Notes: generated by a model from the letters alone, not told the origin. Shown: positions 1 to 12,794, counted from the first letter of the stretch. The stretch: DNA of 64,000 nt from Chondrosia reniformis (GCA_947172415.1 OX359191.1:8913130-8977129); one strand, 5' to 3'. Made by a program: numbers and translations.

Positions 1-115
1 ATTTCCCCTTACTATAACCAGGTGTAGTCTTTAGTGGTAAATCCATTTATATGGTCTGGTGTAATAGACCAGTAGTCAACCATTTTGTTTAGTCACATGT
101 CTCCTAATATATCAG

Positions 116-3100
116 GTGGTGCTGCTGTAGTGGGCGAGTCCAGTGGAACTGAGAGTTTACAGACAAACAGCAAAGGAAACAGTCCTCTTCACAAACTGTA
201 AGTTCCCAACCATTCCTCTTATCCAGTTTACATGCTCTAACATGTGACATCATCACCTGTTATCAACAAATGTAATTCCTTAGACCACAAGTCCTTTCCA
301 AATAGTGAATGTCTGTAGCATTAACTCACAAAAATTATCAAAATGCCATTTCCCTTTGCCAATGACTAGCATATTATGCATACCAATGAAGATTCAACTT
401 TCTTATCTTTCTCCCTCTTCCCTTTCAACTGGGCCACTTTGACCTTTATCTTAGTTCTTTGAAAAGCCTTTATAAGTTTGGCATGTATACATATATCCTC
501 AATACAAACTAGCTGCTGTTTGATGTACTCATTTCAAATGTATTTTTCTGATTTTGGAATGGGAGTGTGTTCTTGAGAGCCCTGTTATCGCCTTGGTGTG
601 GTTATGTGCAATAGTTGTTAATGCTTCTATTGATTCAATAGGCCATGCCATTGTTGTTAATATTAAATTATGTAGTGGGCAAGTTGTAAGGTTTCATTTT
701 CTCTCTGAGTGACAGTTAAGTGAGAACCTTTAGTTTAAGAGTCCCACCCTTTTGAGCTATCATGGATAATGTCTCAAGGAAGGTGTAAGTCTACGAGTTG
801 GAAATGCTAGTTTGACCTCCCTCTTAAAGTTTACTTGAAAAACTCCCTGAATTACTTTACTTTGTATATTTGGACTAAGATTTATTTTTATAAGGCACTT
901 CTGAGCTCTTCTTCTAGAGATACCCAAGGCTCTTCTTCTAGAGATACCTGAGGCTCTTCTTCTAGAGATACCTGAGGCTCTTCTTCTAGAGATACCTGAG
1001 GCTCTTCTCCTAGAGATACCTCAGGCTCTTCTCCTAGAGATACCTCAGGCTCTTCTTCTAGAGATACCTCAGGCTCTTCTTCTAGAGATACCTGAGGCTC
1101 TTCTCCTAGAGATACCTGAGGCTCTTCTCCTAGAGATACCTCAGGCTCTTCTTCTAGAGATACCTCAGGCTCTTCTTCTAGAGATACATTCCTAAGGCTC
1201 TTCTTCTAGAGATACATTCCTAAGGCTCTTCTTCTAGAGATACCCAAGGCTCTTCTTCTAGAGATACCCAAGGCTCTTCTTCTAGAGATACCTGAGGCTC
1301 TTCTTCTAAGAAAACAATCTCCAGTAATCTTTTATTTCAACATTCAGTTTCTAATCAGTGAATCTGTCTATATTGCCACTTTCTGTCTCTCATTACTGAT
1401 CACACCTTCGCCATAAGGAATCACTTGAGATGAGTTTTGTTCCTACGTAATTGTTGCCTTGTTTTAATACTGTGTCACATGTATGCACATGAATACATAA
1501 TCATACAGTTTTCATTGGCTTGATTCCCATTTTGCTTGTTGAATAGGAAGAAGCTTTTAGTTTCAAGATCCTTTCACCAAACAAACTTGCGTGACCAGAG
1601 AAGGGCAAAGCCGAGGAGAAGACCCAAGTCCAGCGTTCTCTCCGACACAGACCTTAGCACCCAGGAGAATACTACTCCGGCACCTTACTCTTCAGACACA
1701 CACGAAGACCTCGACTCCTCTCCTGGAGGGGAATCCCCTGATTGTCCTCCTAAGACTGATAGTGTTCTCTACATGGAGCCAGAAGAGGTCAACAACATTT
1801 CTGAAGATAACTATTATGAAGCTGTCGAGCCTGTTAGTATAGTGGAGTTATCGCCATCCTATCCACCTAAGATTAAGAAGAAGATGGAGGAGGAGAACTC
1901 TTCAGCTGTCACGTCAGACATTGACTACAAGTCTTCAAAGGACAAGAGGAAGAAGAAGCCATGGAAACCTAACTCAGACATCTCCACTACTGGTCCACTC
2001 TCCACAGAAACATCCGACATAGATACCTCAGCAAATGAACAGGGTCAGGAGTCTAGAACTCAAAGGGCCAAGAAACGGTTCAGCACTCTCTTCTCCTTCG
2101 GGTTCAGCTTTGGGTCCAAGAGCAAGGAGAAGGGAAAGAATGAGGAGGAAGTTAAAGATGGGTCCACCTTCTACATGCCATCTCCCACTCCTATAAAGAG
2201 GCAGAATAGTGAACCACAAATCTCCGAACTGGCCAAGGAAGAAAAGGAGCTCATTGAAATGACAACTTCTCGTTCAGCCATAACTCCTGAACCTGCCAGA
2301 AAGCATAAGATTCAAGCTTACAGCGATGGCTGTAATCTCCTTGTTGTTGACAAGAAGGACAACTCTCACACTGCTGTAGGGAGGTCTCTGGGAAGAGCTG
2401 CCAAGTCTGATGTAGTCCTCTCCATCGCCGATCGAATAGCCATCCTCAAGCATAAGGCCGGAGAATCAGATTCAAGTGAAGACACAAAGAAGAAGAAGGG
2501 CAGCGATGCCAAGGATGACCTTGACAGTGGCTCTTCAACGAGCAGCCTCCCAGCTCGTAGCTCCAGGATTCAGGCAGCTATACAGCTATTTGAGGGACAT
2601 TCCACAAATACCAGCCCATCACCCTTGCACGGCAAAGCAGCCAAAACAGATGGTTCAGCTGCCACTAAAGACAAAACAACTGAGTCAGCAGCTGAAGATA
2701 CTAAACCTCTCAAATCGGACGCTTCAGAAACTAAACCTCTCAAATCAGACGCTTCAGAAACTAAACCTCTCAAATCGGATGCTTCAGAAACTAAACCTCT
2801 CAAATCGGACGCTTCAGAAACTAAACCTCTCAAATCGGATGCTTCAGAAACTAAACCTCTCAAATCGGACGCTTCAGAAACTAAACCTCTCAAATCGGAT
2901 GCTTCAGAAACTAAACCTCTCAAATCGGACGCTTCAGAAACTAAACCTCTCAAATTGGACGCTTCAGAAACTAAACCTCTTAAATCAGATGCTTCTTTCC
3001 ACTCGGTGTCTGAAAGGACAGATGAGACAGCTGAAAGGACTGTTACTGAACCAAAGGAGGACAACAAGGCTGTTGTTGCTAAGCTACAGACTGCTGCTTC

Positions 3101-6100
3101 AAAGGGAGTAAGGCAGTCCAATTCTTCTGACGTCCCAGTTGATGAAGTTAGGAGGCCAACCAAAGGCAACACTAGTTCACAGCCCAAGCTTGTATCAGTG
3201 TCAGCTGCCAAGAGGAGCTTGCCAGATCCTCCTCCTGACAGCCCCCCTCTACTGAACAAGAGAAGTCTGCCAGATCCTCCTTCTGGGAGCCCCCCTCTCT
3301 TGGACAAGAAGATGGCCGGCAGGCAAGGTGCTCGCGAGGAGTCTCCCACTCTCACCAGCCCCAGCACCCCTCCCTCAGTCCCCACCCGGACCCAGTCCAA
3401 GGACGAGCTGACCACTAGCCTGCCCAGACAGATAAACAAGGTCCGCTCACCCTCTCCAGCTCTGGAGAAGAAGAGGTTATCTGCTCAGTTTTCCTCAGTA
3501 CCCCCAAGGGAGAGTAACTTTACCAGTCTGGGGAATGACCTTCGCAGTTTCCTGGACGAGGCCTTTGCTGATGAAAATACAAATCGTTTCCAATCTGGTG
3601 GCAGCCGGGAGTCCTCAAAGACCCCAGAGTTGAGGAGTAACACTGCAACAAGAAAGCTACTCAACAGAGCCAAGTCTGATCGGGTGGAGAAGAGGTTTTC
3701 TGTCGGTGTGCTTATGGACGACCACACGAGAACCATTGACAGGATACATCGGACCCCTTCCATGGACGCCTTGAATGACCGAACAGACCGTCTGAGTCGT
3801 CACTTTTTTGGATCCAGTAGTGACGAGGAGGACCAACTGGAGGAAGGCGAGATGGCCCAGAGAGGAAGACTAGACAGTAAGTGCAGTCTTGCTTTGCATC
3901 AGTAGGAGTATTGATTAGTTCACAAATAGTGAGTTTTGTAATTAATGGGGTTGAGTGTTGTTGAGTGCTCACTTTGCAAGAGGTTGTATGATTAGTGTAT
4001 AGTGTACACCAAGTTAGCAAGTCTAACTTGATTGGTCCCTGGAATGTCTGCCCTGTAGAGTAGTTAGTATTACAGAATGTGCACCTGATATTGTTATTCA
4101 TTTAACTGTTAATTGGCTTATGATTGAGTTCGTTAAGCCCTGAATATCACCTCTAATCTATACTTGTATGTTTAGTGTAGCACCTGTTATGTATTAACTT
4201 GCAAAATATATTATTTAAATAATTATTCACTTTCTATCGCTCTTGGATCAAGCATTCTCTATACATTGTAGTATGTTTCTTATGTGGTAGTTAGTAATAT
4301 AAATAATGTGTAAAATTAACAATATATAGTTTGACCTTACCTGTCTCCTCTTACGTACATACGTAGGTCTCCCTCCCCTCCCCTCCTCTCCCCAAGAGGT
4401 CCTGGGCTCTCTGAGCACGTCCTTGATGTCAATGGAAGTGAGTTTTGTGACTTGCATGACTCTTAAGTCTTCTTGGAGTTATACATGCCCTTATATGGAG
4501 TGAGTGTGCTTTATTTGGAGTGGTTTGAAGTGAAAGGTGTTGTACACTTCTTAGACAGTCACTTTTGATTGTCTCACATTTACACTTGTTAGTATTGTGA
4601 TGTGTTGTGTTTCTATTTTGTAGAAGACTGTGTTCTCTGATTGGCAGGAGGGAGAAGGTACGCGTGTGTAGGCGTAGCAAGCAACTGGCTGTCCTCCATA
4701 ATATGTATGTTTATTTACTGTATATGTGTACATGAGGTGTGGAGAAGAAGAGAAGGAGAAGGAGAAGACTCTTGTATCCTCATCCAAAGCTCTCATTAGG
4801 TTTAGTTCCCTAGAGGCTTTTACTCTAAAGTAGTGTATGTAGCATGTAAGAAAAATGGTGTATCAGATTATTCATGAGGTGTAAGTTTGTAGGCCAGAAG
4901 AACCTTTGGGAGAACTAATTACCTACATATATTACTGTTGGGTTCGTTGAATATTCATACGTACGTACTTTGGGGTATACTGGTATGTTATCTGAATGGT
5001 TGGGTTTGTTTACCCATTTGTTTACTCAATCTTGTTTACCACAGAACCACTCTACCAATATGTGAACTATGCCCAGATACAGAGTACAGCAATACCTCTT
5101 AAGAGCACCGGTCAACCCTCCAACTCCTCTTCTCTGCAAGCCTCTGTCTACGAGGCACTTGGTCGGAGGAGAGAGAGCATGTCAGCTGCTCCAGGTCTGG
5201 GATCAATGAAGATTAAGCTTTGGAGGGAGCTTGATGAAGTACGTATAGATATCATGTATCTTCTAATGTTAGTACTGTATACATATGTATGCCATTAGGG
5301 TTAGGAGTACATATGTACGTACGTATATATTGAATGTTGGTATGCTATGTGCATAATTCACTGTCTCCGTGTGTTCCAGGTGATTGACAGTGGAGTATTG
5401 GAAGAGCTGTCAGATGATCAAATATCAATCCAGGAAGTAGGTAGTTACATTTAGTTGGTGGTATAACTTTAGTGTAGGCATGTTACATCTTCTCCATATA
5501 CGTACAAATGATGTTTCTAGACCTTCCTCCATTTAACTGGATATGCTTCTCAAATGTGAGGATGTGGATTGAATGCATGTGTATATCTGATAATCAAACC
5601 ACAAGTACTTAATTTTACACATCGTTAAGAGGAAAAACATGTATTGTGCCTGTGTGCAGTGCATTGAGGGATCATGTATTGTGTTTACCGTTGCAGGCAT
5701 TTTATGAGATCTTCACTACAGAAAACTCATATGGGTACAGTTTGGATGTGTTGATATCAGAATTTGTAGAAGACCCTCACATCAACCCTCACTCAGGTGG
5801 AGATTGCATCATCTCAAAAAGAGATTTTCAAGTCAGTTGGGTACACTAGAAGGACTGAGAGAATTAAAATATCAATATCTGTCAAGTGTCACCGATTCTA
5901 TCTCTCTTGTCTCTTCTAAGGTTTTGTTTTCAAATGTCCGAGAATGTCGTGAGGTTAGCAGAAGCTTTTATAATGCTTTGGATGCAAGGAGGAAGGAGAA
6001 TATCATCAGCAAGAATATCTGTGATATCATTGGAGATTATGTAAGTCTGTAATCTCCTACCAAGTGACTTCAGGATTGGAGCATATACTCTGGCCTACCT

Positions 6101-8473
6101 TCACATAATTGAGTCTCATCCCATTTGTAGGCCAGCAGTCACTTCAACTGTTACGTCCGCTACATCTCAAACCAGAGATACCAGGAACAATCGCTTAGAA
6201 AGCTAATGTAAGCACTCTAATCAATTCTTATCTTGTTACATACGTACGTACGTATGTAGGTTTACTCCATCATTTGGTATGTATGTACATACATTTATTA
6301 CTCTACATACAGGAATGACAATATACCTTTTAAAGAGTTCTGTCAGCGAAAAGAGAAGTCGCGTAGTTGCCAAGGCCTCGGTATCTACAGCTTCCTCCTC
6401 CTTCCCATGCAACGCATCACAAGACTGCCATTACTGGTACTCGCCATTCTTAACAGAATGTCAACTCTTGATCCGGAAAGAGAAATGAGTGAAGAAGCTT
6501 TAAAGACTCTTCAAGAGGTAGGCATGCATGAAAGTACTGCTTAACGTATTCTGTACATTGGGACTTTGATAACATTTATCAAAATGTCTTCTCTGTTAAC
6601 TGTTATCCTATAGTTGGTGGCAGAGTGCAATGATGGAGCCAAGCGTTTGGAGAGAACTGAACAACTTGTTCTGATTCACAAGCAAATTGACTTTGGCAAG
6701 ATCAAGGTACGTGCTGTTTACTTTCCTATTGTTTTCTAGTAATACTTTTTATATACGTACGTACATCTTGTTACTGAAAATGGTAATTTATGCAGTTTCA
6801 ACTGTACATACGTATGTACGTGTATATTAGGTTCAGTATGAAACTGATTATTGGATGATATTCAGTTTTGTGATTTTTCAGTATCACTCATTTTTAAGAA
6901 TTTCACTGTATTCCTAATAGTAATGTATACGTATACACATACGTATACAGTACATATATGTACATACGTATACATGTCTCTATCATAATATATAGCCAAT
7001 ACCTATTGTGTCATCTTCCCGTCACTTGGTTAAGAAAGGCAGTGTAACAGAGCTGAAGGTGCAAGATAAGTTATTTGGAAGGACCAGTACAGCGAGGAGA
7101 ACCCTACAATTATTCTCTTTTTCAGACTTTCTAATTGTGGCAAAGAAGAAGAGAGGAAGCACGTATGTTTCCTCACATGGTGTTTCTAATATTTATTGAT
7201 CAATACAATTATTAATATTACTTGATAGCCTACGTACGTATGTACATACATAATGATTGCAAGATGTATCTAATAGTATTATAAATAAAAAAATTTAGCA
7301 CTGAGTTAAATGTGACAACTTGCTCCCCTCGTTGGTCTCTCTGTAGAATGGCTCGCCTGTCAACCAATCGGCCTGATAACTATTCGGCGATTGATCACTG
7401 CTTGAAGTCGATATGCCACTGTGAACACATTCCCTGTCACCCGAATGTGTCCTATCCGAAGAATTTTGATGGCTCAATGGACAGTGACCATCTCCTGGCA
7501 CTGTGGGCGGTATCCCAATCTAAAGCTAAATATGCCTTTCTTCTCACTTTGCTGGAGAATTGTGAAAGGAGAAAGTCATCTTTTCTTTGTTTGGCACAAA
7601 ATGAGTAAGTTATTGTTAATCTCTGTCAGCTCAACTGGTCCAACTACTGACAAGAACATCAGACTATTTCATGCAGTCTATTTAAGTTTCACCTTTTGAT
7701 GTTCATATTATATACATTGTGCACAGAACTGAAATGGTCCGATGGATTGATGCATTGAATCCTCCAGCAGCTGATCAGAGTGGAAACACCACTTACGAGG
7801 CTTGGGGTACGGCTTGCATGAGTAATCGCAGTGATAATCACTGGACTGTACCTCCTCTCCCCTCACCTGCTTTCCCTCCCCTCCTCACCCTTCCACATCA
7901 CCTCCTCTCCTCTCCCCTCCCCTCCTCACCCTTCCACATCACCTCCTCTCTCTCCCTTCCACATCACCTCCTCTCCCCTCACCTGCCCTCTCCCTCCTCT
8001 CCTCTCCCTTCCACATTACCTCTAGATTATGTGCATGGATGATAACTTTCATATGCAATTACTCTTTTTCATATCCTCAGATCATCCACAATTCCAAGTT
8101 GTCTTTGACTACAATCCCCAGCAACCGGATGAGCTGAGTTTAGTGGTCGGTGATGTCATTCGTGTGTTCAAGAAAATGGCTGATGGTGAGTGTATATTTG
8201 AGATATTCTCATTGGCTCACTAGGTGTGATGTAATATGACATAATGTGATATAATTGTTGCCCCTAGGTTGGTACTACGGGGAGAATGTAAGAAACTTGG
8301 AGTGCGGTTGGTTTCCATCTAATTACACGTTTGAAATGGATACAGATCACAAGAGATGGAAAGATCTCAGACAAGAGTTTAAACGTCACTCTTATTCGAA
8401 TGCAAAAAACTACAGCACTGATTGCAAAAGTGCTATACCCATGGGTAGGGGATTGGGAGAGGTTAAATGTTAA
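116..8473 (+). CDS. Ephexin-family RhoGEF (DH-PH-SH3), 5' end outside window
   Basis: Guanine-nucleotide exchange factor for Rho GTPases, resembling NGEF/ARHGEF5/16/19/26. Exons: 116-197, 1547-3876, 5045-5238, 5380-5436, 5697-5831, 5921-6040, 6131-6207, 6313-6517, 6614-6706, 6996-7162, 7347-7604, 7727-7806, 8081-8185, 8268-8473; phases agree throughout (1369 codons visible). The large second exon is low-complexity, Ser/Lys/Pro-rich and contains a ten-unit 10-residue repeat. The DH domain starts at AFYEIFTTENSYGYSLDVL (5697) and contains VLFSNVRECREVS and the hallmark LLPMQRITRLPLL (exon 6313). The PH domain spans about 6614-7806 (YSAIDHCLKSI, AFLLTLLENCERR). The SH3 domain is in the last two exons (VVFDYNPQQPDELSLVVGD, GWYYGENV, GWFPSNY). 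Order DH-PH-SH3 is the ephexin signature, and the C-terminus after SH3 matches the ephexin tail in length. The start codon is not in the window. Family call is firm; the exact orthologue is not. Confidence 0.9.
899..1315. repeat. 24-bp minisatellite in RhoGEF intron
   Basis: About 17 tandem copies of a 24-bp unit built on AGGCTCTTCTTCTAGAGATA followed by CCTG, CCTC or CCCA variants. Two copies carry an extended ATTCCTA spacer. It lies wholly in the intron between exons 116-197 and 1547-3876. No coding role is visible. Confidence 0.9.
2700..2996 (+). repeat. In-frame 30-bp coding repeat (10 x ETKPLKSDAS)
   Basis: Ten head-to-tail copies of a 30-bp unit encode ETKPLKSDAS inside the disordered part of the RhoGEF. 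Units 3-8 alternate GAT and GAC at the Asp codon, which reveals a 60-bp higher-order unit and recent expansion by dimers. One unit has Leu instead of Ser. Confidence 0.95.
4740..4860 (+). repeat. Copy of dispersed 'GGTTTAGTTCCCTATAG' repeat
   Basis: This intronic segment shares GAGAAGACTC, CTCATTAGGTTTAGTTCCCT and GTAGCATGTAAGAAAAATGG with segments near 38.0, 39.2, 45.8, 47.5, 53.3 and 63.3 kb. It is one of at least seven copies of a short non-coding repeat family in this window. Confidence 0.75.
7850..8024 (+). repeat. Pyrimidine-rich simple repeat in RhoGEF intron
   Basis: Imperfect CCTCCTCTCCCCTCACC and CCCTTCCACATCACCTCC blocks fill the intron just before the SH3-coding exon at 8081. The same style of C/T repeat, much longer, occurs in an ALDH4A1 intron of this window. 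Confidence 0.8.
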
Positions 8474-9024
8474 TATTTCTATAAGTTCCACTAAATTTTT
8501 CAACTCAACTATACATTAACAATTTATTGATACTCATTTTATATGTAATATTAGTATATTGTAATTGTTTATAACCCACAAACTGTAAAGGGTTTAAAAT
8601 AATTAACATTCATGGATGTAAAAGTAGTTGTTGAAGTCCAATGTTGCTAACCTATAGCTACTGCAACTTACGTACATAGTTACATTAAACCACAATCCCT
8701 ATCATAAGACCCCAGCTGGAGCTGAGGTCCACCCTCCCACTGAGTTAACTTATCACGTGACGTAATGCCTAAAAATGGCTGCTGGATTTCGTCAAATAAA
8801 TTGGTCACGTGATTTGTGTAAAATGGCTTCTAGTTCGCTATACTTGCAAATACTTGTAAGAAAAACTGTTTAGAATACTAACAAAGCAAAATCTTTTCTC
8901 CTCAAAAAGGTGTGGAATTATAAATCTTGTGCTACCTCTTTGGATGGCATTTCAGCTGTTCTATGTATTGTCCCTTGCTCTGATCTCACTGAACGTATTT
9001 GGCAGTTAGTATTTTAAACAGGAT
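8474..9024 (+). promoter_or_regulatory. Intergenic region with two TCACGTGA E-box palindromes upstream of MAD2L2
   Basis: This 550-bp gap separates the RhoGEF stop from the MAD2L2 start. Two perfect TCACGTGA palindromes lie at 8753-8760 and 8805-8812, about 210-270 bp before the MAD2L2 ATG. Such sites are bound by bHLH-zip factors (USF/MITF/TFE group) in animals; use here is inferred. No ORF of note is present. Confidence 0.4.
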
Positions 9025-10198
9025 ATGGCAGAATGCGACTTTTCAGAAGGTTAATATAAGGAAAATGTATAAGTATTTCCACCATCTCGTTCAATACAAG
9101 CAGTAGGCGTCTTTATGCAAAAATAGCATGTCATACATGTATGCACCTTTTACATATTTCTAGCATATGCCGATGTTGTGGTTGAGTTTCTTGAGGTTGC
9201 CTTCCATCAAATTCTATTTACAAGGAATATATATCCATCAGCTTTCTTTGAGAGGAGGAAAGGATATGGTATTGTTGTTCAAGTGAGTCTCGGTCTCACT
9301 ATAGCAGTGACTGCAGTTTAGCCACAATTACACTGTACAATGTTTAGATGTCAGTGCATCCGGTGCTCAATGATTACCTGAAGAAGGTGCTTGCAGGAAT
9401 CAGGCCACTCCTTCTGAGGGTGAGTATGGGAGCTACTCTACCCATTGTTCACTATTTGTGGCTCTCTTCTCCAGTTGTATCTATTGGGTGTTTGTCGCGG
9501 CCATTTACTGTTGTTGTAACTCTGCTGCACATGTAGAATGAAGTTAGTGCCGTTGAATTAGTCATCCTCTCACTGGCTCACTCTCCTCTGGAGAAATTTG
9601 TCTTTTCCATTCAAAAGCTGAATCTTTCAAAGTAATGTATACATCCTTTTAATTGATGTATTTCTACACTATATGTACACTTAAAGTACTGTCATCAAAT
9701 CAATCAGTTAATTCAAAGTGATAAAGCACTCAAAAATATTGCACCTTTTGTTAATCTTTAGCCTAGATAGCACGTTTTATGAATTGGAAGATAATTTCAA
9801 GGCAGTTTTGCATTGTATTGCAACCTCTAAAAGTAAGGGTCACGGTAGTAGCACTGAAATGGCATTTGAAGTACACGTCCACACATACTGGTCTGTCGCT
9901 GCGGAACTGGAAGGAGAATCACATTTCCATGTATGGTTGTGTATTTATGATATTACTGTACTAATTTAGAGCAAGTCTTGTTGTTTGTGCCACTTGTAGG
10001 AGTTCCCTTGGATGATAGCTGAAGAGGGGGATCCCCCAGCTGTCTCTAACAGACCTGTAATTGTACCAATCAAGTCCTTTTCCAGTAGTTTGTTAAAGGT
10101 ACACGTAAAATCTGTAACTTGTGCTACTCTGTGATGTAGCATTCCTTATTCTTCTACCTACCTAGATGCAGGTCTACATTGAATGTCTTCCTGTATAG
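9025..10198 (+). CDS. MAD2L2: MAD2L2 / REV7, HORMA-domain adaptor
   Basis: REV7 is the HORMA subunit of DNA polymerase zeta, bridging REV3 and REV1 in translesion synthesis; it also acts in shieldin and in APC/C control. Exons 9025-9049, 9164-9282, 9348-9419, 9537-9631, 9762-9930, 10000-10098, 10166-10198 give 203 residues, close to the usual ~211. The protein starts MAECDFSEAYADVVVEFLEV and contains ILFTRNIYPSAFFERRKGYG, VQMSVHPVLNDYLKKVL, PLEKFVFSIQKL, then FPWMIAEE and IPIKSFSSSLLKMQVYIE in the C-terminal seatbelt region. All boundaries have GT/AG sites and matching phase. The Trp of FPW, characteristic of REV7 rather than MAD2, is present. I am confident of orthology. Confidence 0.93.
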
Positions 10199-10517
10199 AT
10201 GTACAGAACTACAATTTCCGCAGGATATGTATATATATATATATATATATATATGAATGTGTCTCATAATCTGGTGATGTACGAGATTATGAAGAACTAT
10301 GTAAAGTTACTTTTTCAATACGTTTTTGTATATATCGTACGAGATCTAGAGTAGTCGTCATTGTGCAATCGTGCATCGGATTGTGCAATTAGAGGGTCCG
10401 ATTGCATCATATTAAAGGGGAATTAACTGGATTTCTCGTTGTGTACAATCAAAGGACACCAGTCAAAGCGAAAAGACTAATTAACGTAAAAATCTTTATT
10501 AAATTGAGATTTATTGA

Positions 10518-11811
10518 ATGGCCAATAATGATCCATTTTGTGGTTGGACGTACGATGTTAGCGATGAGATCCCACAGAAGAGATTGATCTGCGCCAAATG
10601 CAAGTAAGCCCGTCCAATGATGTGTAAATGATGTGTGATTGACTGCTACTCCTAATCGGTTCTCATAGGAGGCCCCAGACCGTGTGCTTGTGTAGAAGCT
10701 TTCCAGCCAGTCCTGTCTCCATAGCCAACTCTGTCATTGTTCTGCAGCATCCTCTTGAGGTCAGCTTGTCTTGCTCAATTATCAATTATATCCTTAGCAC
10801 TTGCCCCGCCCACCCAGTCAGTGGATCCAGTCTCCTCCATGAGTGTGCCATCTTGCTTTCCTTAGGAAAACAGGTCCTTGGCAACAGTTCCTCTCCTAAA
10901 AGCTTGTCTTCCAAGCAACAAGCTAACAGTTATTAGGGATAATTCCTTTCAACCAAGCCAGTGAGTGCAACCTTTGAGCTATATATATCACATTTCTGCT
11001 ACACTGATGCAATTGGGTATATCATAAAGCACTCTAATTCAATTAGCTTTGCTGATTTTGAAGATATATTAAGATCAAGGAACACTGTTCTGGTATACCC
11101 TTCTAAGGATGGTAAGCTAGGCAGTTTCATCTCACAATACTGTTTCACCAGAAAGTGTAACATATGTAAGAAGGCATCACATATAACGTCGTGATATGCT
11201 GTACTGTTGTTAGCTGTTCAACTTTTGACATTGGAAAGAAATGATCCCAAAAATTTGGTATTTTTGGACGGAACATGGAGACAGGTGAAACAGATGTACG
11301 GACATAGTTATTGTCTGCATCACTTGAAGAAGGTATGTATGCTAGTGGTGTGCCAAGTTAGCTACATCAGTGCAGGTGGATTTAGAACAGATTGGACTTT
11401 TGCATTTTATGATTTTCCTTGATCACCCATGGCCAATTGCCTCCTCAGTGTATACTTGTGGTTTGATTATCACTTCAACTATTATTATATACGTAGTTAA
11501 TATGAAGTGCAAATTGTGTCTCCTTTTGTCAACAGATATTTTATTTTAATGTCAGAATATATACTTTGCAGGTTGTAATTGATATCGGAGAGCGGAGTGA
11601 ATATATCATTCGAAAGCAGCCGATGAAGAAGGGTCTATCTACCTTAGAATCTGTAGCTCACTCTCTAGCTTATTTTGAGGATGACCCTTCAATTAAAGAG
11701 GTATTACTCCAACCACTCAGATTGCTGTGTCAGCATCAAATTGATCACGGAGGTGACCCAGTTAGGTATAGCGATGACTCTGAAGATGAACAGGAAGATC
11801 TCAACCATTAA
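10518..11811 (+). CDS. DTWD2: DTWD2-type tRNA-uridine aminocarboxypropyltransferase
   Basis: DTW-domain enzyme; the family transfers a 3-amino-3-carboxypropyl group from SAM to uridine in the tRNA D-loop. Exons 10518-10603, 10669-10759, 10866-10960, 11047-11111, 11214-11332, 11572-11811 give 231 residues. Visible landmarks in order: zinc-site-like CAKCKRPQTVCLCRSFPA, QHPLE plus ENRSLATVPLLKACLP (the QHP-E and RTxxLL region), TVLVYPS, then the DTW core LVFLDGTWRQVKQM with the D-G-T-W tetrad, YIIRKQP and GLSTLESVAHSLAYFE. The acidic tail SDDSEDEQED is short. The third exon's frame was chosen because the alternative reading frame has a stop and no family similarity. The choice of DTWD2 over DTWD1 rests on overall resemblance. 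Confidence 0.88.
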
Positions 11812-11921
11812 ATTAATTAAATTAATTGTTTCAATTTTTATAGATTACAAAATTGACTTGTATTTTTTGTTAAATATTATCTTTTTAGAATAGTGATATA
11901 TACAGTATATATATATACCAA

Positions 11922-11927
11922 AATAAA
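11922..11927 (+). terminator. AATAAA polyadenylation signal of DTWD2
   Basis: A canonical AATAAA lies 111 bp after the DTWD2 stop, in the 156-bp gap between the two convergent genes DTWD2 and SPR. Confidence 0.55.
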
Positions 11928-11967
11928 GCTACTGAGTTAATAAAAACTATTTCTCTATATTAAGTGT

Positions 11968-12786
11968 CTATACCCCAACCAACTTTTTGTCATCAAAATA
12001 ATCGACAGTGGCACCATTTTCAAAGGAATTGCCAATTAACAGTGCAACTAGTTTGCCAATGGAGACATCTGGGTCCAGTATCTCTCCACGTTCAAAGGAT
12101 CCAATAGCACTCTGCCTTGCATTCTCATCAAAGTGCTCTTTACGCAGAGTCCTTTGCATGTCCGTTTCACAGGGACCAGGGCTGTAGTTTAGAACTCTTA
12201 TACTTGGGTTTTCCTTCGCCAACATGGCGAGGTACTGCCCCCTAGCTGCTCTGGATGCACCATACAGGCTGTAACCAGGATAGGCTACTGTAGCCAAAAT
12301 AGAAGTCATGTTTATAATTAACTTAACCTCGCAGTTCACAGCAATTTTCTGCATAAAAAAGGATGTCAGACCAACAAAAGAGTTAAAATTGACATCCATG
12401 TATCTGGCTGCATCTGCTCCAGAGAAATCAATGGACCGTTTGGATGAATCAAGTGTTCCTGCATTGTGAACCAGAAGAGCTCTGGAATACTGCACACCTT
12501 TCTCAAAAATGTTTAAAATCTGTGAGTATAATTCTTCCAGTTTATCAAGATTTCCTAGATCACTTTCAATAAGATGAATCTTGACAGAACTATTTTCAAG
12601 TTCTTTGCACACAATAATTTTGGTTTCTTCAAGTCCATCCCTTGACTTGGCGATTAGGATTAGATCCACCTCAGAGCTGCACTTTGCCCATTCTTTGCTA
12701 AAGAGCTTAGAAATACTTCTTCCTAGGCCGCGACTTGCGCCTGTGATAATGCAGAATGTACGGGTTAATCTTTCAAAGAGCGCCAT
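11968..12786 (-). CDS. SPR: Sepiapterin reductase (short-chain dehydrogenase)
   Basis: NADPH-dependent reductase for the last step of tetrahydrobiopterin synthesis; cytosolic. This is one uninterrupted exon of 272 residues if the start is taken at MALFERLTR (12786); an ATG four codons upstream is also in frame. The Rossmann glycine motif ITGASRGLG is near residue 17. NMTSIL supplies the catalytic Ser, and YSLYGASRAAR the Tyr and a variant of the YxxxK region (the Lys position reads Arg-rich; GASRAAR parallels CAGKAAR of vertebrate SPR). LNYSPGPCETDMQ is the SPR-specific substrate-pocket motif. Length agrees with the ~261-residue family. It is intronless here, whereas animal SPR genes usually have a few introns. 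Convergent with DTWD2. Confidence 0.87.
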   Translation of the reverse strand: MALFERLTRTFCIITGASRGLGRSISKLFSKEWAKCSSEVDLILIAKSRDGLEETKIIVCKELENSSVKIHLIESDLGNLDKLEELYSQILNIFEKGVQYSRALLVHNAGTLDSSKRSIDFSGADAARYMDVNFNSFVGLTSFFMQKIAVNCEVKLIINMTSILATVAYPGYSLYGASRAARGQYLAMLAKENPSIRVLNYSPGPCETDMQRTLRKEHFDENARQSAIGSFERGEILDPDVSIGKLVALLIGNSFENGATVDYFDDKKLVGV

Positions 12787-12794
12787 TTTTAATC

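Noticed and set aside
2476-3439. Long ORFs in other frames over the RhoGEF repeat (211 codons +, 289 codons -)
   Set aside because: A 30-bp unit keeps all frames open. The frame with flanking family sequence and correct splice phases is the one encoding ETKPLKSDAS.
7295-7501. Minus-strand ORF over the PH-domain exon
   Set aside because: Shadow of the plus-strand exon 7347-7604, whose reading (YSAIDHCLKSI, AFLLTLLENCERR) fits the PH domain and joins in phase.
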